Positions 7,964 to 16,950 of a stretch of DNA of 64,000 nt are shown here, piece after piece (the stretch's first letter is position 1; the number at the start of each line of letters is the position of its first letter). The notes beneath the pieces were generated by a model. The model did no database searches and was not told the DNA's origin. It worked only from the letters and a program-made list of their open reading frames with translations. Made by a program: the position numbers and the translations under genes. This stretch comes from Planctomycetaceae bacterium (GTDB taxonomy: Bacteria > Planctomycetota > Planctomycetia > Planctomycetales > Planctomycetaceae): positions 18,885-82,884 of the forward strand of contig JAJDEJ010000262.1 of NCBI GenBank assembly GCA_029259815.1, given 5' to 3'.

Positions 7964-8593
7964 TCAGGGATCGGCGATTACTGCATTTCGCCTGATCTTC
8001 TTAAGAGAAGGACGATACCATGAATAGACGATCGAGCCATTACTCTGTTCGAGAACAAAGAGTGTGAGTGATTTCCATTTTCCGACATAATCGAACTGAG
8101 TAGCAGTGGTCGGGTCGTCGGGATTCCGGAATTGGCATTCGCGTGTCGGCGGTCCCAGCACACGCTTCATGTCCTCGACCGACGTGACCTGCCGCATGGT
8201 TCGCCTCACTCGCCATATGTCAATCCATCTTGGCTTCGTGAAATATCTGCCACGCTGCGAACGCGGCAGTTGGCCGCCACAGGCGGGGCAGAAATAGCAA
8301 AGCCAGTATCCGCCATCAGAGCTCTTGATGTGGAACTCTTTGAACCGTTCGTCGAATTCGACATGTTCGGGGATCTGCTCAATCAGTGTCTTGAGAATTC
8401 CACACTTGCACTTTCGCCAGTAGAACTTCGACGGAATAGTCTCGTCTCCACGTCCGCCGCAGAACCAGCAGATGAGAGGCTCAATCTGGACGTCGTCTCC
8501 AATGACTAGTCTTACAGTACCCGTCACAGAGTCCACTTCGACTGGAATTTCGGGTCTCTCCAAGTAATTCTCAAGATGACGGCAGTAGGACAT
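7964..8593 (-). CDS. Orphan protein with two zinc-ribbon-like cysteine clusters
   Basis: 209 residues from ATG 8593 (MSYCRHLENYL). The first cysteine cluster is CWFCGGRG followed about 17 residues later by CKCG (about residues 42-67). The second is CYFCPACGGQLPRSQRGRYF at about 98-117, a layout typical of small zinc-binding modules. The C-terminal half is a mixed alpha/beta region with no motif I know. It stands between two inverted copies of the CGCAAAGACGC repeat, next to the GxxExxY gene. I do not recognise the family; a polymorphic-toxin immunity-type protein is one possibility, but unsupported. Confidence 0.7.
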   Translation of the reverse strand: MSYCRHLENYLERPEIPVEVDSVTGTVRLVIGDDVQIEPLICWFCGGRGDETIPSKFYWRKCKCGILKTLIEQIPEHVEFDERFKEFHIKSSDGGYWLCYFCPACGGQLPRSQRGRYFTKPRWIDIWRVRRTMRQVTSVEDMKRVLGPPTRECQFRNPDDPTTATQFDYVGKWKSLTLFVLEQSNGSIVYSWYRPSLKKIRRNAVIADP

Positions 8594-8683
8594 CGTTGAT
8601 CGTCCAAATTCACATTGCCCTCCGTGGTCAAACCGGTGTCGGAGCCAGTCCCCCTGTGACGTTGTCCCGACAACTTTACTTGT

Positions 8684-8713
8684 CACTTTGCGCGTCTTTG
8701 CGACTTGGCGTCA
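8684..8713. repeat. Copy of the CGCAAAGACGC repeat, inverted
   Basis: CTTTGCGCGTCTTTGCGAC followed by TTGGCGTCA; same orientation as the right arm at 7457-7493. It closes the patch that begins at 7368. Confidence 0.7.
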
Positions 8714-8735
8714 AAAAACAAGTCAGAGAAGTGCC

Positions 8736-10427
8736 TCACTCCGCCGGGTCGCTCTGGGCTCCTGCCTTGATCGCGAACAGGGTCGACTTGTTTGAGATAA
8801 ACAGCACACCGTTGGCGACGACGGGCGTCGAGTAGACCGAATTGTTCATGTTGATTTCGGCGATCGGTTCGTTGGACTCGGTTGAGTGTTCGAAGATGGC
8901 GACGTCGCCGTCTTCGTCGCCGATATAGACGTGTCCGTCAACGATGAGCGGGGAGCCCCAGGCTTGGGCGAAGAGGTCGTAGGTCCAGTGGGGTTTGCCC
9001 GTGCGGGCGTTGAGGCAGTGGAACAGGCCACTGAAGTCGGAGATGTAGAGGATGTCGTCCTTGATGGCGACCGTGCCGCACGAGCGGTGCATCTCCTCTT
9101 CCCAATCAATCTCGTCATTGTCGTTTGTGTCGCCGCCGCTGTAGTGCCAGATGGCAGCGGAGTCTGGGTTGTCGACAGTTTGTTCGCCGTCGTTGGTGTT
9201 GACCGCTTGCAGACGACGGGGGGGGAGCGGGTTGCCGTCCTTGTCGCGGGCGAGGGTCGGGCTGACGTCGGAGCCATCGGTCTTCTTGAGCGGATCGATG
9301 CACCACAGGTGGCCGAGACCTTCACCATGCTCCGGGTCTTGACCGACGGCGACGTAGACCATGCCGTCGTACACGACCGGGGTGGCGATGATGTTATTGC
9401 GTGTGCCGGCTCCACCCAGTTCCCACTTGGTTTCTTTGGGGTTACAGTCAAACTTCCAGATCAGTTTCGCGTTACCGGCCCCATCACCTTCGGGGGAGAA
9501 GCTGTAGACCCAACCGTCGCCGCCCGCGAAGATCACCTGCTCGGTGTCGCCGAACTTGGCGTAGGTGGGGGAGGACCATTGTCCGTGCAGAATGTTGATG
9601 CCGGGCGTCTTGTCGGTCCAGAGGACTTCGCCCGTGTTTTTGTCCAAGGCCATGAAGCTGGGGGCTCTCGGCGCGGGGATGTTGATGTGCGACTCGTCGA
9701 CGCCGTTGGACGTGTTGACGAACACAACGTCTCCCGCACAGGTAACCGAGCAGCTGCACATGTTGTGTTGGGAAACGCCGTTTTCACCCATCATGTCGTA
9801 AACCCAGATGACGTCTGCCTCGTTAGAAGCTTCGACGTCCTCCGCCGTGTAGGGGCCGTCGTTCTCTTTGTCGCGGAAGCCCTGCGTGTCGAGGCAACGC
9901 ACTTCGCCACGGCTGGTGACAAACCACAATCGCTCGCCATCGACGAAGGGAGCACAGCAGATGCCCTGATCGGGCCAGTCGTGCACACGACCGGTCGACA
10001 GTTTGGGAGACGAGTGCTGCCAAAGAAAGTCGCCCGTCTTCTCGTCGAACGCAACCAGCACGCCGAGATCGACTGTCTTCGGGTAACGCGGGAGGTAACC
10101 GTGATGGTTGTTCGTGCCGACATAAACTTGCCCGTTCGCAATGACGGCGTTGCCGTAGGTCTGTGAGCCGAGCGGAGCTGACCAGAGGATATTCTCGCCT
10201 GCCTCCACGTCCCACTCTGTCGGGATGTTCTCGCCGAAGGGAGTGTTGTTCTTGCCGTACCATCCGCCCCATTGCGGCCAGTCATGCTCGCCGACGTCGC
10301 GTTCGGCGATGTCCTCGAGCGCCGACGCGGTCGGGTCGTAGTCCGACTTCTCATCATCGGCCATCATGGGCACAAAACCAGCGGCCAGGAGTAACAGACA
10401 GGTCGTCATCAACAGGAGGTTTTTCAT
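8736..10427 (-). CDS. Secreted PQQ-like beta-propeller protein
   Basis: 563 residues from ATG 10427. A signal peptide (about 1-23) is followed by a WPQWGG segment and repeated blades of the pattern V-A-F-D-x-x-T-G-D-F-L-W (for example LGVLVAFDEKTGDFLWQ and APSFMALDKNTGEVLWT), each with a GxxW close. This is the PQQ-enzyme/WD40-like repeat fold common in secreted planctomycete proteins. No dehydrogenase catalytic residues or cytochrome c domain are evident, so it may be a structural or binding propeller rather than an alcohol dehydrogenase. A second, larger propeller gene lies directly upstream on the same strand. Confidence 0.88.
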   Translation of the reverse strand: MKNLLLMTTCLLLLAAGFVPMMADDEKSDYDPTASALEDIAERDVGEHDWPQWGGWYGKNNTPFGENIPTEWDVEAGENILWSAPLGSQTYGNAVIANGQVYVGTNNHHGYLPRYPKTVDLGVLVAFDEKTGDFLWQHSSPKLSTGRVHDWPDQGICCAPFVDGERLWFVTSRGEVRCLDTQGFRDKENDGPYTAEDVEASNEADVIWVYDMMGENGVSQHNMCSCSVTCAGDVVFVNTSNGVDESHINIPAPRAPSFMALDKNTGEVLWTDKTPGINILHGQWSSPTYAKFGDTEQVIFAGGDGWVYSFSPEGDGAGNAKLIWKFDCNPKETKWELGGAGTRNNIIATPVVYDGMVYVAVGQDPEHGEGLGHLWCIDPLKKTDGSDVSPTLARDKDGNPLPPRRLQAVNTNDGEQTVDNPDSAAIWHYSGGDTNDNDEIDWEEEMHRSCGTVAIKDDILYISDFSGLFHCLNARTGKPHWTYDLFAQAWGSPLIVDGHVYIGDEDGDVAIFEHSTESNEPIAEINMNNSVYSTPVVANGVLFISNKSTLFAIKAGAQSDPAE

Positions 10428-10505
10428 GGGTCGTCTCTCTGAAAATCGGCACTCTTTAAGCCGAGTCACCGAAGAATGTTGATTGGTGTATTGGTCTCGT
10501 TGATC

Positions 10506-10567
10506 GCTTGCGGCTTAGCACAACCAGAGGACGTTCGATCGATTCTGGGTTGTGCTAATCGGCAAGC
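10506..10567. repeat. Hairpin repeat between the two propeller genes
   Basis: Arms 10506-10525 and 10548-10567 are 20 bases each and complementary with two mismatches (GCTTGCGGCTTAGCACAACC on the left), around a 22-base loop. The left arm recurs alone at 3740-3759. It begins a few bases beyond the stop of the upstream gene (minus strand) and could act as a terminator, though there is no clear T-tract. Confidence 0.7.
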
Positions 10568-10575
10568 CTGATTCG

Positions 10576-13134
10576 TCAGTCACCGGTGGATTCGTTCGCG
10601 GTGACGGTCAGGTTGTCGTAGAAGATTTCCGCGTCCTTGGCGTTGCCGAACAGTCCCGGGCTGCCTTGGTGCTCGCCGGGGGAGTCGGTGGCGGTGACGG
10701 TCCAGTCGGCTGGTTCCTCCTCGCCCTTCTTCCAGACCTTGCCTCGCAGGACCGCGCTGCCATCCTCGACGGCTGTCTGGAACTTCATCGTATACCACGT
10801 GTTGGGCTGCCACTCGAAGGGCACCGTGTTGGCCATTCGGAGTTGGGGCGTCCATGTGCGAATCTGCAACTGCTGCGACGCCCCCATCATGTCGAGCGTG
10901 TAGCGCTGACCGACGAGGCCGATGTCCGGTTGTTTGCTATCCTTCTCGGCCCCATAGACGTCTGCCTGAATCGTATAGTTGGCGAGATCCGGATGTCCCA
11001 TCCAGCCCTGAGAGCGAGCTCCCTTGGGGATCGTTTTGATCTTGGTCATGACGCCATTGCCATCGATCTTGCGTTCACCGCGCGTGACGGACAGTCGAAT
11101 CTCGTCGACCGTGTTGCCTTCGCCGAGGTCGCGTTGCCACGTTGACCACTCGGCACTGGCAAGGATCTTCTCCTCGATCAATCGGTCAAGGGCTGCTTGC
11201 AGCTTCTCTTTCGCTTCGTCGACCGTTTTCGGTTTTTGGCCGGAAGCATCCAATCCAAGAAACGCAAGGAGCGCATTCCAAGTTTGGCGTGGGGTTGAGT
11301 CGTCATAGGTGCTGGCGTCACGTCCCGAGTTGACGAACGTCGTCATCAGGAAGATGTACAATTGCGATGCCAGCGGGTCGTCGGCTTTCAGCGATTCGAT
11401 GAGATCAAAGTCAAGTGGAACGTGTCGGTAGTTGGCGCCGACCCAAGTCACAGGAATCTCACCGTTGTTAAAGTCGAAGCTCCAGTTGAGGTCGGGCACC
11501 ACGCGGGCACGGGCCGTGCCGCTTAGGTCGCCCACTTTGGCAGTGACAATCACCGCAGCATGTTCCGATTGATTCGCTGAGATGCTGTAGGCTCCGTCCT
11601 CACTGATGCTGCCCGGCCCGTCGACGCTGAACTCGACCTCATCGGCTTTGGCGAGCCGTACGTATTGTCCGGCGGCATCGTACAAGCGGACTTGGAACGG
11701 CTGACGATTGCCGGGTCGCAGCAGTGACTCACAAGGCACGACCTGGACGTGCGTCGGTGTCGCATCCGTTGTGCGGTCAGCTTCTTCGGCGATCTCAGGA
11801 ATGGGATCACCCGACACTTCTGCATCTGCATTGCCGATGCAGTAGAGGCCGGAGGTGAGCGGGATATACACATGTCCGGCAGCTGCGATGGGTGAGCCGT
11901 GCGATTCGCCGTTGAGCCGCATCTTGTGCAGGACTTCAACACCGTCTTCGGTTGGCTTGAGTGTGTACCAGCGTTTGTCAGCAGTCGCTGCATAGATCTT
12001 GCCGTCGGCATAGAGTGGACTGCTGCGCTGTGCGGTGCCGAGGCGCTGCAGTGCGATTTCCTCGCCACTTTCCGGATTGAGGATGTGCATCTTGGCGCGG
12101 TCGTCGATGACGTACAGCCGATCGTCGATCATCAGCGGCGCACTGCGTCCGAGGAACACCTCTTTCGTGCGCCAGATTTCGCCCGACTTGGTGATGTCAC
12201 CCTCAAGGGTGCCGTCCACACAAAAGACTGCGCCCATCTTGGTGTCATCCAGGTTCTCTTCGCCATGACCGCAGTAGACGCGGTTGTCAACAACGAGTGG
12301 TGTGGTGTTGAGACCGCGGCCAGAGACATTGTAGGTCCACAACAGCTTGCCCGTGCGAGGCTGGAAGGCGTGGACAGCACCGTCACCCCCCCCAGAGACC
12401 AGGGCGGCCTCGCCATTGAAAGTGGTGAGCACCGGTCCGCTGTAGGTCGTATCATCGGGGAGCGCCCGAGTGCCGGTGAACCAGACCGGTTGTCCGTTCC
12501 GTTTGTCGAAGGCGATGAAGCGATGATTCGGCTTCGCCATCTCCCCCCAGCCGATGATGATGGCCGAAACGATCACGTTGTTCTCATGAATGATCGGGAA
12601 GTTGGTGCGACCGCCGTACGTGCTGAGCAGGCCGTACTCCTCGTGCATCGAGTGGCTCCATTTGGTCTCGCCCGTCTCGCCATTGATGCACTGGAACAGT
12701 CCGCAGACTCCGAGAGCGAACACGTCACCCGTTGTGGGGTCAGCTGAGACATTCGACCAGCCGACGCGCTCTGCCGGCACGTCGGAGAGGTAGACGTTAA
12801 ACTTGTTCTCCCACAGCGTCTCGCCCGTGTGAGCATCGAGACAGACGACCTTCTCGCCATCTTGCGAAGTGCCCGCAGCGTCGCGGCAGAGCATGTACAG
12901 CTTGCCGTTCATTACCACGGGTGTTGATCGGGTGCCCAAGTCTTCCCGCTTCCAGACGACGTTACTGCCCTCACCCCCTTTGGGGTTCCACTCAGCAGGC
13001 AGATTCTTGAGCGTCGAATGCCCATTCATCTGCGGACCACGCCAATAGGTCCAGTCGAAGTCGTCCGCTGTCACCAGACTGGTTGACAGCGTCCATGACA
13101 TCACGATCGTCGAGAGGATCAGAGAGCGGGTCAT
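10576..13134 (-). CDS. Secreted PQQ-like propeller with C-terminal jelly-roll-like domain
   Basis: 852 residues with a signal peptide (about 1-23). The first about 440 residues are PQQ-type propeller blades (VVCLDAHTGETLWENKF, CINGETGETKWSH, HAFQPRTGKLLWTYN). A bacterial Ig-like segment (about 470-545, PFQVRLYDAAGQYVRLAKAD) follows, then a helical stretch and a C-terminal beta region (about 690-850) resembling the concanavalin-like domains attached to planctomycete glycan proteins (WMGHPDLANYTIQADVYG). Likely exported and glycan- or surface-related; no catalytic residues recognised. A candidate promoter lies about 110 bases upstream. Confidence 0.88.
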   Translation of the reverse strand: MTRSLILSTIVMSWTLSTSLVTADDFDWTYWRGPQMNGHSTLKNLPAEWNPKGGEGSNVVWKREDLGTRSTPVVMNGKLYMLCRDAAGTSQDGEKVVCLDAHTGETLWENKFNVYLSDVPAERVGWSNVSADPTTGDVFALGVCGLFQCINGETGETKWSHSMHEEYGLLSTYGGRTNFPIIHENNVIVSAIIIGWGEMAKPNHRFIAFDKRNGQPVWFTGTRALPDDTTYSGPVLTTFNGEAALVSGGGDGAVHAFQPRTGKLLWTYNVSGRGLNTTPLVVDNRVYCGHGEENLDDTKMGAVFCVDGTLEGDITKSGEIWRTKEVFLGRSAPLMIDDRLYVIDDRAKMHILNPESGEEIALQRLGTAQRSSPLYADGKIYAATADKRWYTLKPTEDGVEVLHKMRLNGESHGSPIAAAGHVYIPLTSGLYCIGNADAEVSGDPIPEIAEEADRTTDATPTHVQVVPCESLLRPGNRQPFQVRLYDAAGQYVRLAKADEVEFSVDGPGSISEDGAYSISANQSEHAAVIVTAKVGDLSGTARARVVPDLNWSFDFNNGEIPVTWVGANYRHVPLDFDLIESLKADDPLASQLYIFLMTTFVNSGRDASTYDDSTPRQTWNALLAFLGLDASGQKPKTVDEAKEKLQAALDRLIEEKILASAEWSTWQRDLGEGNTVDEIRLSVTRGERKIDGNGVMTKIKTIPKGARSQGWMGHPDLANYTIQADVYGAEKDSKQPDIGLVGQRYTLDMMGASQQLQIRTWTPQLRMANTVPFEWQPNTWYTMKFQTAVEDGSAVLRGKVWKKGEEEPADWTVTATDSPGEHQGSPGLFGNAKDAEIFYDNLTVTANESTGD

Positions 13135-13245
13135 CGTGTGTGCTCGTGGTTGAAAGGAGGCGGCGGCGGACTTCTCGTCGACACAGCTCGGAATGGAGGG
13201 AGGGACAGCTGGGTAAGGGTCGCACCAAGCTGCCTGTCAGTCCCT

Positions 13246-13274
13246 ACAATATACGAGTAACCAAGGCCGGACAA
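13246..13274 (-). promoter_or_regulatory. Candidate sigma-70-type promoter for the 852-residue propeller gene
   Basis: On the minus strand, TTGTCC at 13269-13274 and TATTGT at 13246-13251 are separated by 17 bases. This is a fair -35/-10 pair about 110 bases before the gene start at 13134. The call rests on spacing and consensus only. Confidence 0.35.
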
Positions 13275-13463
13275 GGATCGCATTCCATGTCTCGGCGAAC
13301 GGGAGATGTTCATCCCCCGATGGGTCCAACGGCTCTCCTGCGGTCATCGTCTCAGCATGGTTCGATTTCAAGGTAAGCATCTGTCTTGCAAGTGAGGGAA
13401 GCACATGGTGGCCCCGCCCTCAACAGGGGATTCGCATCCCCCGCTCGCCTGTGGCGCAGCGAA

Positions 13464-13495
13464 ACAGCCCGCATCGAGGAGCCGACGCGGGCTGT
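13464..13495 (-). terminator. Candidate terminator behind the small lipoprotein gene
   Basis: Perfect 9-bp stem ACAGCCCGC / GCGGGCTGT (13464-13472 and 13487-13495) with a 14-base loop, 28 bases past the lipoprotein stop. The tail is T-poor (TTTCGCT), so intrinsic termination is plausible but not strong. The rest of 13135-13463 holds only the promoter candidate above. Confidence 0.5.
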
Positions 13496-13522
13496 CATCG
13501 GTCATGAATCACGCCATCTGGA

Positions 13523-13690
13523 TCACGGCAGAGACGATCCGCCCTCAGGCTGGCCGAGATCGTCAGCTGCATCGGGCTCAGCAGTCGCACCGGAGGGTGC
13601 CGTCGTCTCTGCACACCCCATCATGGCCATTGGCAGAGCAAGAACAGCGATCATCGTGATGATCGAGAACAGTTGTTTGCAAGATCGCAT
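13523..13690 (-). CDS. Very small putative lipoprotein
   Basis: 55 residues. MRSCKQLFSIITMIAVLALP is followed by MAMMGC: a basic N-region, a hydrophobic helix and a lipobox-like MMGC at about residue 26. Then comes a short Ala/Asp/Glu/Pro-rich tail ending in GGSSLP. A GAGGAG ribosome site lies 10 bases before ATG 13690, and a stem-loop follows the stop. Planctomycete genomes hold many such tiny lipoproteins near DUF1559 genes; no DUF1559 gene is adjacent here. Function unknown. Confidence 0.7.
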   Translation of the reverse strand: MRSCKQLFSIITMIAVLALPMAMMGCAETTAPSGATAEPDAADDLGQPEGGSSLP

Positions 13691-13727
13691 CGCGCGGAAA
13701 CTCCTCAGGAAAAGTTTTTTTGAGAAT

Positions 13728-13891
13728 CGGCTGTAAGGTTTCAGCCGCCCGATCGTATTTTGTGCAAGGACGGACGGTGTTGCAACCGTCAGGCTGGGGC
13801 AGACAGGACGTCACGTTCAGCGACACGGAGGTCGCCCCCGGCATCTTGACTGGCAGAAGCCCCTCAAGGACGAAGGGCTTCTCCAGTTTTT
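13728..13891 (+). ncRNA. Candidate structured RNA or leader ending in a terminator
   Basis: Three stem-loops follow each other on the plus strand: 13728-13747 (CGGCTG / CAGCCG), 13773-13790 (GACGGT / ACCGTC, 6-base loop) and the terminator at 13855-13882 with a T-run. No plausible coding frame with a ribosome site lies upstream to need that terminator. This could be a small RNA, or an attenuator/leader for the small genes that begin at 13919. It matches no riboswitch class that I can recognise. Confidence 0.4.
13855..13891 (+). terminator. Intrinsic terminator with T-run
   Basis: Perfect 8-bp stem AGAAGCCC / GGGCTTCT (13855-13862 and 13875-13882) followed by CCAG and TTTTT at 13887-13891 on the plus strand. 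Confidence 0.6.
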
Positions 13892-13918
13892 ACTCCATCA
13901 TTCGGTCAGGAGAAACCC

Positions 13919-14128
13919 ATGGTCCGCAGTGCCCGCTTTGCCTTCGATGACCCTCGTGGCCCCGATCACCGAGCGATCAACGATTCGTTTGATGAACGCG
14001 ACGATCCGTTGTTCGAAGCACCGCTGTCTGCAAGTGACGACCTGTCGAGTGCGACTGGCCGAGGTGAGACGACACCTCCCTCGGACACACGCCATGACCG
14101 CGCAAGACGACCTGACCGGGCTGCGTGA
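13919..14128 (+). CDS. Possible small acidic protein (uncertain)
   Basis: 69 residues from an ATG with a good AGGAG ribosome site 6 bases upstream. The protein is rich in Asp and Arg (FDDPRGPDHRAINDSF) with no motif, membrane segment or recognised family. It follows the stem-loop and T-run at 13855-13891 by 27 bases. The ribosome site is the main support; the reading frame alone is weak evidence. Confidence 0.35.
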   Translation: MVRSARFAFDDPRGPDHRAINDSFDERDDPLFEAPLSASDDLSSATGRGETTPPSDTRHDRARRPDRAA

Positions 14129-14294
14129 CATCAATGTCAAACGATTGATCACTCCGGGTGGCACGCCCAGACCAACGGGATGGGCGTGGCGAGCGCGGAT
14201 TCGATGACCGAGTACTCCAGAACACTCCGCCACTCGCTTCCTGCCGTCAGGGCGTGGCACCCATCACCAGATGTTCCCAAAAAAAAGACCGACT

Positions 14295-14468
14295 ATGCCA
14301 ACACCAGAAATCCGTAAACAGATCTCAATCTTCGTGCCGATCTCCGACTGGAAGGTCATTCGACAGGAGGCGGCTCAGCGTCGAATCCCGATGACCGAAC
14401 TCTGCCGACAGTGGATGCACCCGTCGCTCACTCGATTACGCAAGCAGACGCAGCGGCGCGCCGCCTGA
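14295..14468 (+). CDS. Small ribbon-helix-helix-like DNA-binding protein
   Basis: 57 residues from ATG 14295. KQISIFVPISDWKVIRQEA gives a beta strand then a helix, and RRIPMTELCRQWM gives the second helix, matching the strand-helix-helix pattern of CopG/Arc-type repressors. Those bind DNA as dimers through the beta ribbon and often regulate their own operon. It stands alone, convergent with the DUF255 gene; no toxin partner is visible next to it. The ribosome site is weak, so the start is uncertain. Confidence 0.6.
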   Translation: MPTPEIRKQISIFVPISDWKVIRQEAAQRRIPMTELCRQWMHPSLTRLRKQTQRRAA

Positions 14469-14513
14469 CGTGCGGCCCACCGACTGCTATGGGCAGACGG
14501 GATGCTTGAGGCG

Positions 14514-16604
14514 TCACCCCTCGTTGATCGCTGAGAGCAATTCGTCCAGTGTCGTCACTGGCGGACCACACGTCATCTCACGACAGACATACGCGGTTGT
14601 CTGTCCATCACGAGCTGTGCGTCCTTCGAGATGGGGGCGGATGACCTCGGGGAGTGCATCCTCAGAGACATCGGTGTGACGTCGCAGCACAATCTTGTTT
14701 GGCAGAAACTTTTGGTGGATCGCAGCGAGCCACTCATCGCCCGTCGCTTTGTCGTCGCCATCAATCAGCACAATCTCCAGCGACGGGCCGAACATCGCAT
14801 CCACTGCGAGCAATCCCTGCCCGGACGCTCGTGGATGTTCCTTCAACAGACCTGAGAACGACTCCAACGTCTGTTGTCCACGCTCAGCGAGGCCGACATC
14901 ACCGGTGAGGCGACTCAACTGGATGAGTGCTGTTGCTGCTTGCGCGTTGCCAGAAGGTGTCGCGTTGTCCTGAGAGTCCTTGGTACGAGTGATGAGTTCC
15001 TCGTGATCGTGCGACGTGAAGTAGAACCCGCCGCCCTCATCATCGGCGAAGCGTTCAATCATCTGAGACGCGAGCTCCTGCGCAGAGACGAGATGCCTCG
15101 GATCGAAAGTCGCCTGATACAGATCACATAACCCGCTGACGAAGGCCGCGTAATCATCGAGGTAGGCATTGAATCGAGCCCGCCCATCCTTGAACGAATG
15201 CAATAAATGCGATCCCTCGTTTCGCATGTTCTCCAGCACGAAATCAGCTGCGCGGATGGCCGCCTCAGCGTACTTCTGCTCACCCAGCACTTGCGACGCT
15301 TGTGCCATCGCAGAGATCATCCAGCCGTTCCACGACACGAGCACCTTGTCATCCCGTCCCGGCTTCACGCGTTTTTCGCGTGCATCGAAAAGCGTCCGTC
15401 GACAACGGCCCAACACTTCCGCCAACTCATCCGGCTCAATCTCGAGCACACGTGCCGCTTCGTCGTGTGGCTTGGGACGGTTAAGGATCGTCTTGCCCTC
15501 CCAGTTGCCGTCCGGGGTGACGTCATAGGCATATTTGAACAGCCCCGCGTCCGCATCGGGCAGCAGTTCGTCGATCTCTGCCTCACTCCAGACGAAGAAT
15601 TTGCCTTCCTCGCCTTCGCTGTCGGCATCCTGTGTCGAGTAAAACCCTCCTTCCGGCTGTTCCATTTCTCGCAGGACGTAATCGAGCGTCCCTCTTACGA
15701 CAGCGAACGGCCAAGGCTCCGTCGATTCATCGTTCTGTAGCACCTGACCCAACTCCAGATACGCCGGAACAAGGAGAGCATTGTCGTACAGCATTTTCTC
15801 GAAGTGCGGCGCCAGCCAGCGCGCATCGGTCGAATAACGATGGAACCCACCGCCGAGGTGATCGTAGATGCCCCCGCGAGCCATCTTGCCCAGCGTGAGT
15901 TTCACGACATCGAGTGCGTCCTGTTCGCCGAACCGTTTCCAACACCGCAGCAGCACCCGCACGTCCATCGGATGCGGAAACTTCGGTGCCCCGCCAAACC
16001 CGCCATGCGTCCGATCGGCCGACTGCAGAATGCCTCGCATCGCATTCCGCATCACATCCTCATCCAACGTCGACCGCTCAAACTCCGGAGCCGCTATCTT
16101 GTTGACCGCATCGACGAGCGACTTGGCACTCGTCGTCACTTCATCCCGGCTGTTGGTCCAGATCTCGTGGATTTTGTTGAGAATGTCCTGAAACCCCGGC
16201 ATGCCCATGCGCGAAGTCGGCGGCCAATACGTCCCCCCGTAGAACGGTCGCTTATCCGGCGTGAGAAACACGGACATCGGCCACCCGCCCCGCTGTGTCA
16301 TCAACTGCACAGCCGACATGTAAATCTGATCAACATCAGGCCGCTCCTCGCGGTCAACCTTGATGTTAATGAAGTGTTCGTTCATCAGGGCCGCGATCTC
16401 GTCACTCTCGAAACTCTCGTGCTCCATCACATGACACCAGTGACACGCACTGTACCCCACCGACAGAAACACCGGCTTGTCCTGCTCTGCCGCGAGTGCG
16501 AAGGCCTCGTCCCCCCACGGATACCAGTCCACCGGATTGTAGGCATGCTGGAGGAGGTATGGACTCGTCTCATTGATGAGCCGATTCGCAGGATGATTAG
16601 TCAT
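14514..16604 (-). CDS. DUF255 thioredoxin-domain protein (YyaL/SSP411 family)
   Basis: 696 residues from ATG 16604, full family length. The N-terminal thioredoxin-like domain (about 1-160) shows the family signature [13 protein letters not shown] and the active-site-like CHWC (Cys 54 and 57) within [14 protein letters not shown]. The remainder is an alpha/alpha-barrel like that of N-acylglucosamine 2-epimerases ([21 protein letters not shown]). No export signal, so cytoplasmic. The biochemical role of this widespread family is not settled. Confidence 0.93.
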   Translation of the reverse strand: MTNHPANRLINETSPYLLQHAYNPVDWYPWGDEAFALAAEQDKPVFLSVGYSACHWCHVMEHESFESDEIAALMNEHFINIKVDREERPDVDQIYMSAVQLMTQRGGWPMSVFLTPDKRPFYGGTYWPPTSRMGMPGFQDILNKIHEIWTNSRDEVTTSAKSLVDAVNKIAAPEFERSTLDEDVMRNAMRGILQSADRTHGGFGGAPKFPHPMDVRVLLRCWKRFGEQDALDVVKLTLGKMARGGIYDHLGGGFHRYSTDARWLAPHFEKMLYDNALLVPAYLELGQVLQNDESTEPWPFAVVRGTLDYVLREMEQPEGGFYSTQDADSEGEEGKFFVWSEAEIDELLPDADAGLFKYAYDVTPDGNWEGKTILNRPKPHDEAARVLEIEPDELAEVLGRCRRTLFDAREKRVKPGRDDKVLVSWNGWMISAMAQASQVLGEQKYAEAAIRAADFVLENMRNEGSHLLHSFKDGRARFNAYLDDYAAFVSGLCDLYQATFDPRHLVSAQELASQMIERFADDEGGGFYFTSHDHEELITRTKDSQDNATPSGNAQAATALIQLSRLTGDVGLAERGQQTLESFSGLLKEHPRASGQGLLAVDAMFGPSLEIVLIDGDDKATGDEWLAAIHQKFLPNKIVLRRHTDVSEDALPEVIRPHLEGRTARDGQTTAYVCREMTCGPPVTTLDELLSAINEG

Positions 16605-16654
16605 GAATATCAATACAGCCGTTAAGTCAAAGGAGAGCGCCCGTCTCGGAATTC

Positions 16655-16692
16655 GATTTGAAATCTCAAATTTCAGATCTCAAATGACAAAT
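16655..16692. repeat. AAATTTCAGATCTC repeat, copy 1
   Basis: Contains GATTTGAAATCTCAAATTTC followed by AGATCTCAAATGACAAATG. It shares the core AAATTTCAGATCTC with copy 2 at 16951. The stretch is partly palindromic and lies between the DUF255 gene and the small membrane gene. Confidence 0.55.
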
Positions 16693-16727
16693 GCATCAAC
16701 CGCCGACTGAGCGCGTCAGCGAAGGCA

Positions 16728-16940
16728 TCATAGCACGTGCCGGATGAACTGAATCGCCGGCCAGAAAACGATGCGGAGACCATCGATCACCCAGTCGGGG
16801 GTAACCGAATGAACGATATAGGTTTTTGTGACCCGTTCATCCACATAAATCGCGACCGCAGCGAGGATATACAGCGGAATCAGACTCAACAATAGCGGCA
16901 CGAACAGACTGGGCCGGGGCTCATACTCGCGTTCAGCCAT
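16728..16940 (-). CDS. Small membrane protein
   Basis: 70 residues, starting MAEREYEPRPSLFVP at 16940. A hydrophobic helix covers about residues 11-32 and a second moderately hydrophobic segment about 50-68. It sits 26 bases downstream of the BRCT-MerR-TPR gene on the same strand. Not a recognised family; the hydrophobic pattern and compact context support it as real. Confidence 0.65.
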   Translation of the reverse strand: MAEREYEPRPSLFVPLLLSLIPLYILAAVAIYVDERVTKTYIVHSVTPDWVIDGLRIVFWPAIQFIRHVL

Positions 16941-16950
16941 TGGTCACGTA

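Noticed and set aside
7368..8713. CRISPR array
   Set aside because: Repeats are inverted, few and unevenly spaced, with genes between them and no spacer pattern.
8886..10166. 426-codon open frame antisense to the propeller gene
   Set aside because: Valine/aspartate-rich mirror of the propeller repeats; no domain or start signal.
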